In this document: positions 42,701 through 44,020 of the stretch, one piece after another | Layout of the letters: every line of letters starts with the position of its first letter | How positions within the stretch are numbered: position 1 is the first letter of the stretch | From: Sphingobacteriales bacterium | GTDB lineage: Bacteria; Bacteroidota; Bacteroidia; Chitinophagales; Chitinophagaceae | Assembly: GCA_900299255.1 (NCBI GenBank) | Contig: OMJB01000082.1 | Location: forward strand, 1-44,020 | DNA: 44,020 nucleotides | Direction: 5' to 3' | Position numbers and translations under genes: made by a program | Notes under the pieces: generated by a model | The model's input: the letters and a program-made list of their open reading frames with translations, nothing else | The model's database searches: none | What the model was told of the DNA's origin: nothing

Positions 42701-44020
42701 AACCAGCACCACCAGCGCAGTATTGCCCACCGCCGGTAACATTGTATGCAGCCGGCAATGGGTTAATAACAATATTCACTGATCCGAGCATATTGTTAGA
42801 ACAACCTGTTAAAGGATCTGTGGCTTTTGCAGTGTATGCACCTGGGGCTGTGAACAAACCAAAGTTAAGCCCGGTACCTGTGCCAGTAAGTAATCCACCG
42901 GTAACTGCTGTAGTGCCTAAATATAATTGATAATTAACTCCTGGGTCTGAACTTGAAAGCATAATGGCCTGGCCAGCACCACCTGCGCAGTAATTACCAC
43001 CGTTAGTTACTGATAATCCGTAAGCACTTGGCAATGGATTAATTGTGATAACTGCATTATTAACCATCAGGTCTGTACAGCCTGTAGCTGTTACAATACC
43101 AACAACAGTATATGTACCAGGAGTTGTAAACGAGCCAAATGTGATTGCTGCACCTGTACCATTTACAAGTGGGCCAACCAGAGTTGCACCATTATATAAC
43201 TGGTATTTTGAACCAAGGTCAGAACCATCAAGCCCTATTGGCAAGCCAGTACCACCAAAGCAGATATTACCTCCGCCAATCACGTTGTGCGGCAGTGGCA
43301 ATGGATTAATTGAAACAACCACAGAACCGGTCATATTGTTTGAACAACCTGTAAGCGGGTTGAACGCTGTAACAGTATATGTCCCAGGGCCAACTTGTGG
43401 GCCAAAGTCCAAACCTGAATTTGAGCCATTCAATGGGCCTCCAACTGGAGTTCCGCCATTATATAACTGATAAAGTACACCTGAATTTGAGTATGAAATA
43501 CCTACATGCACACCGCCAGATCCCTGGCAAAAGCTACCACCACCAGTTACAGTGTAGGGGATTGGCAATGGATTAACAACAACTGAAATGCTGTTTGAAC
43601 AACCCGTAGGCAGCGCATAAGTAATAGTAGTTGTACCAGGTGCAACACCAGAAACAACACCGGAGCCCGCACCAACAGTTGCAACACCTGTCGCACTGCT
43701 AGTCCATGTACCGCCACCCGCGTCAGTTAATGTCGTAGTACTACCAACACACACATTTGGCGTACCGCTTATAGGGCCGGCTGCCGCAAATACAGTAAAT
43801 GGTGCTGAAGACTTACAGCCTGTTGAACCTATTGTATAGGTCATATTTAGCGTTCCTGCAGTAATACCTGTAACAACACCTGAACCTAAAACCACAGTTG
43901 CAAGTGTAGTGTTACCACTTGTCCAGGTACCGCCCGGAGTTGCATCGGTTAAAGTTGCTGTTTGTCCGGCACAAACTGAAGTTGCACCGCCTGGTATTGC
44001 CGGATTAGGATTAAGGGCAA
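39774..44020 (-). CDS. Giant T9SS-secreted repeat protein (5' end outside window)
   Basis: At least 1,414 residues read without a stop to the window edge, so the N-terminus is missing; the GTG at 43895 is internal. Order seen from the N-terminal side: an immunoglobulin-like/BIg-type region, twelve ~90-residue repeats (40341-43574), a ~95-residue PKD/Ig-like region (VTNGGTNPTFQWVINGHPIVG), and a T9SS type A sorting domain (LMLIPNPNKGVFTVKGTL, VNMLGQVIYSG, NNNPANGMYILNVRSN) that targets the protein to the cell surface or outside. Probably an adhesin or matrix protein. Rich in Gly, Thr, Asn; nearly lacks Lys in the repeats. Confidence 0.9.
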   Translation of the reverse strand, partial: ALNPNPAIPGGATSVCAGQTATLTDATPGGTWTSGNTTLATVVLGSGVVTGITAGTLNMTYTIGSTGCKSSAPFTVFAAAGPISGTPNVCVGSTTTLTDAGGGTWTSSATGVATVGAGSGVVSGVAPGTTTITYALPTGCSNSISVVVNPLPIPYTVTGGGSFCQGSGGVHVGISYSNSGVLYQLYNGGTPVGGPLNGSNSGLDFGPQVGPGTYTVTAFNPLTGCSNNMTGSVVVSINPLPLPHNVIGGGNICFGGTGLPIGLDGSDLGSKYQLYNGATLVGPLVNGTGAAITFGSFTTPGTYTVVGIVTATGCTDLMVNNAVITINPLPSAYGLSVTNGGNYCAGGAGQAIMLSSSDPGVNYQLYLGTTAVTGGLLTGTGTGLNFGLFTAPGAYTAKATDPLTGCSNNMLGSVNIVINPLPAAYNVTGGGQYCAGGAGLHVGTAFSNIGIRYYLWFGGVIIDSADGSGTSLDFGARMAPGFYTVTATNLATGCTNNMTGSANITVNTPPLAYNVTGGGNYCTGGAGVPIGTDGSDLGIAYQLYRGTTALGLPLPGNGSPLNFGNVTIAGTYTIVARNVITSCTTNLGGSTVVGVNPLPVVHAVTGGGNYCMGGTGVNVNLNGSNVGTNYDLYLGSFLIPGTTIAGTGSAISFGPQTLPGVYTVVATDALLPTACTKVMAGSATVVVNSLPVAYNVTGGGDYCSGGTGRAIGLDGSTPGISYQLINVTPSGTPMSGSGGVLNFGLRTASGNYTVLATNPLTGCSNTMNGSADIFVNPLPTAYPMSAGGSYCASDPGIDVYLVPTDIGFDYQLYRGLTPVGLPQSGTGDTLHFGPDTAGTYVIKATDQLTGCSRFMGGSTTVTKIQPIAFNVMGGGSYCAGGNGVNVGTSGSEIGWDYTMLIDGIPTGTAISGSGTPLNFGLQTAAGAYTVVATNTTFGCVGTMNGSVTVAINPLPPVNSVIGGGIYCAGGPGVHINLSTGNTGINYRLFNGVSPLGSAVSGTGSALDFGLVTVAGTYKAVATNAVTGCSDTMSGSATVTIKSLPTAYPASVTGERALYPGYFCATDTGVHVYLPNSNTGVKYQLWRGSTMIGGTVPGTGTVVDFGLQNVAGSYTITATDTTAAPFCTNNMLGSAVVHIVPLPTIQNVTGGGKFCPGGVGVRIGLDGSEPGIIYNLWNGSTFSGSLAATGGALDFGYKDSVGTYTVVGTSSIIWCANNMFGTAVVAHDTIYTPNVVLRAFPGNDVGVWHIDSMRAEVTNGGTNPTFQWVINGHPIVGATNQSFTHHEFFNKDSVACMVTASGNCGGNTTTKSMIITLHTEGVNPIASVNSQLMLIPNPNKGVFTVKGTLGTTIDEEVTLEVVNMLGQVIYSGKAASKNGSVDESVRLNNNPANGMYILNVRSNTQNSVFHFVIEQ
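39777..40028 (-). other. T9SS type A C-terminal sorting domain
   Basis: The last ~84 residues of the giant protein carry the usual order of a type A sorting domain: LIPNPNKGVFTV, then EVTLEVVNMLGQVIYSG, then NPANGMYILNVRSN and a terminal strand VFHFVIEQ. In Bacteroidota this signal is recognised by the type IX secretion system and cleaved at the cell surface. Confidence 0.9.
40341..43574 (-). repeat. Twelve tandem ~90-residue coding repeats
   Basis: Each unit starts with a NPLPxxYxVTGGGxYCxGG-type segment, then GSxxGxxYQLYxGxTxVG, GTGxxLxFG, AGTYTVxATxxxTGC and ends with a GSxxVxxN strand. Most units have two conserved cysteines (YC and TGC) that could form a disulfide. Units 8 and 9 and 11 depart most from the pattern (SDPGIDVYL, IQPIAFN, GERALYPGYFC). 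Confidence 0.85.

Noticed and set aside
40341-43574. Regular repeats that might suggest a CRISPR or satellite array
   Set aside because: Units are ~270 nt, diverged, and in frame with a T9SS-secreted protein; no spacers.
40275-43576. Several open frames on the plus strand inside the giant repeat gene
   Set aside because: They recur with the repeat unit and are shadows of its low-stop composition.
1-44020. Mobile elements, defence islands, toxin-antitoxin pairs
   Set aside because: No transposase, integrase, phage, restriction or toxin gene was recognised.

Overview
The window looks like a chromosomal segment from a member of the Bacteroidota, probably close to the Chitinophagia. The family-level placement is an inference from general resemblance, not a measurement. 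The support is: a type IX secretion (T9SS) C-terminal sorting domain on a giant repeat protein, several promoters with the Bacteroidota -7 box TAnnTTTG, almost no Shine-Dalgarno sequences, a short NuoG without the molybdopterin-oxidoreductase body, and a UbiD-type decarboxylase. No rRNA, tRNA, CRISPR array, insertion sequence or phage gene was seen.

Layout. 1-2300 (minus strand): a SixA-like phosphohistidine phosphatase cut by the window edge, the lipid A enzyme LpxH, and an ArsR-type repressor coupled to an AHSA1/SRPBCC protein, with a duplicated dyad operator in its promoter. 2449-16982 (plus): a complete 14-subunit complex I operon in the order nuoABCDE-x-y-FGHIJKLMN, where x is a second SRPBCC protein and y a small exported NTF2-like protein. 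17060-20227: a small lipoprotein gene convergent with purN, a large TPR protein, and a 41-codon His/Tyr-rich mini-lipoprotein. 20397-24937 (plus): an Nfu-type Fe-S carrier, then a surface-polysaccharide group (mannose-1-phosphate guanylyltransferase, MBOAT acyltransferase, AlgJ/AlgX-like SGNH protein). 24982-28141: a secreted protein of unknown role, a YbdL-like aminotransferase and a DUF3052/OmdA protein. 28216-29984 (minus): a decayed RelA/SpoT-family gene whose synthetase domain is truncated and frameshifted while a 511-codon proline-rich 3' part stays open. 30078-39676: truB, two tandem acyltransferase-3 paralogs, a UbiD-family decarboxylase, a small exported protein, a sugar nucleotidyltransferase and DNA polymerase I. 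39774-44020 (minus): the 3' part of a giant secreted adhesin-like protein with twelve ~90-residue repeats and a T9SS signal.

How the genes work together. The core is respiratory: complex I oxidises NADH and reduces quinone. The UbiD-family enzyme probably acts in quinone (menaquinone) synthesis and Nfu in Fe-S supply. A second theme is the cell surface: LpxH (lipid A), sugar-nucleotide synthesis, O-acetylation by MBOAT/AlgJ and acyltransferase-3 proteins, and T9SS export.

The most unusual signals are not gene families. They are (1) short hairpin leaders of a common design directly before nuoD, nuoF, nuoL and nuoN; (2) a tandem heptamer repeat, CTYAYRA, directly before two unrelated start codons; (3) -7 boxes 3-5 nt from the start codon, suggesting leaderless mRNAs; (4) the decayed alarmone synthetase; and (5) the antisense mini-lipoprotein. 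I did not find a convincing new multi-gene defence or mobile system.
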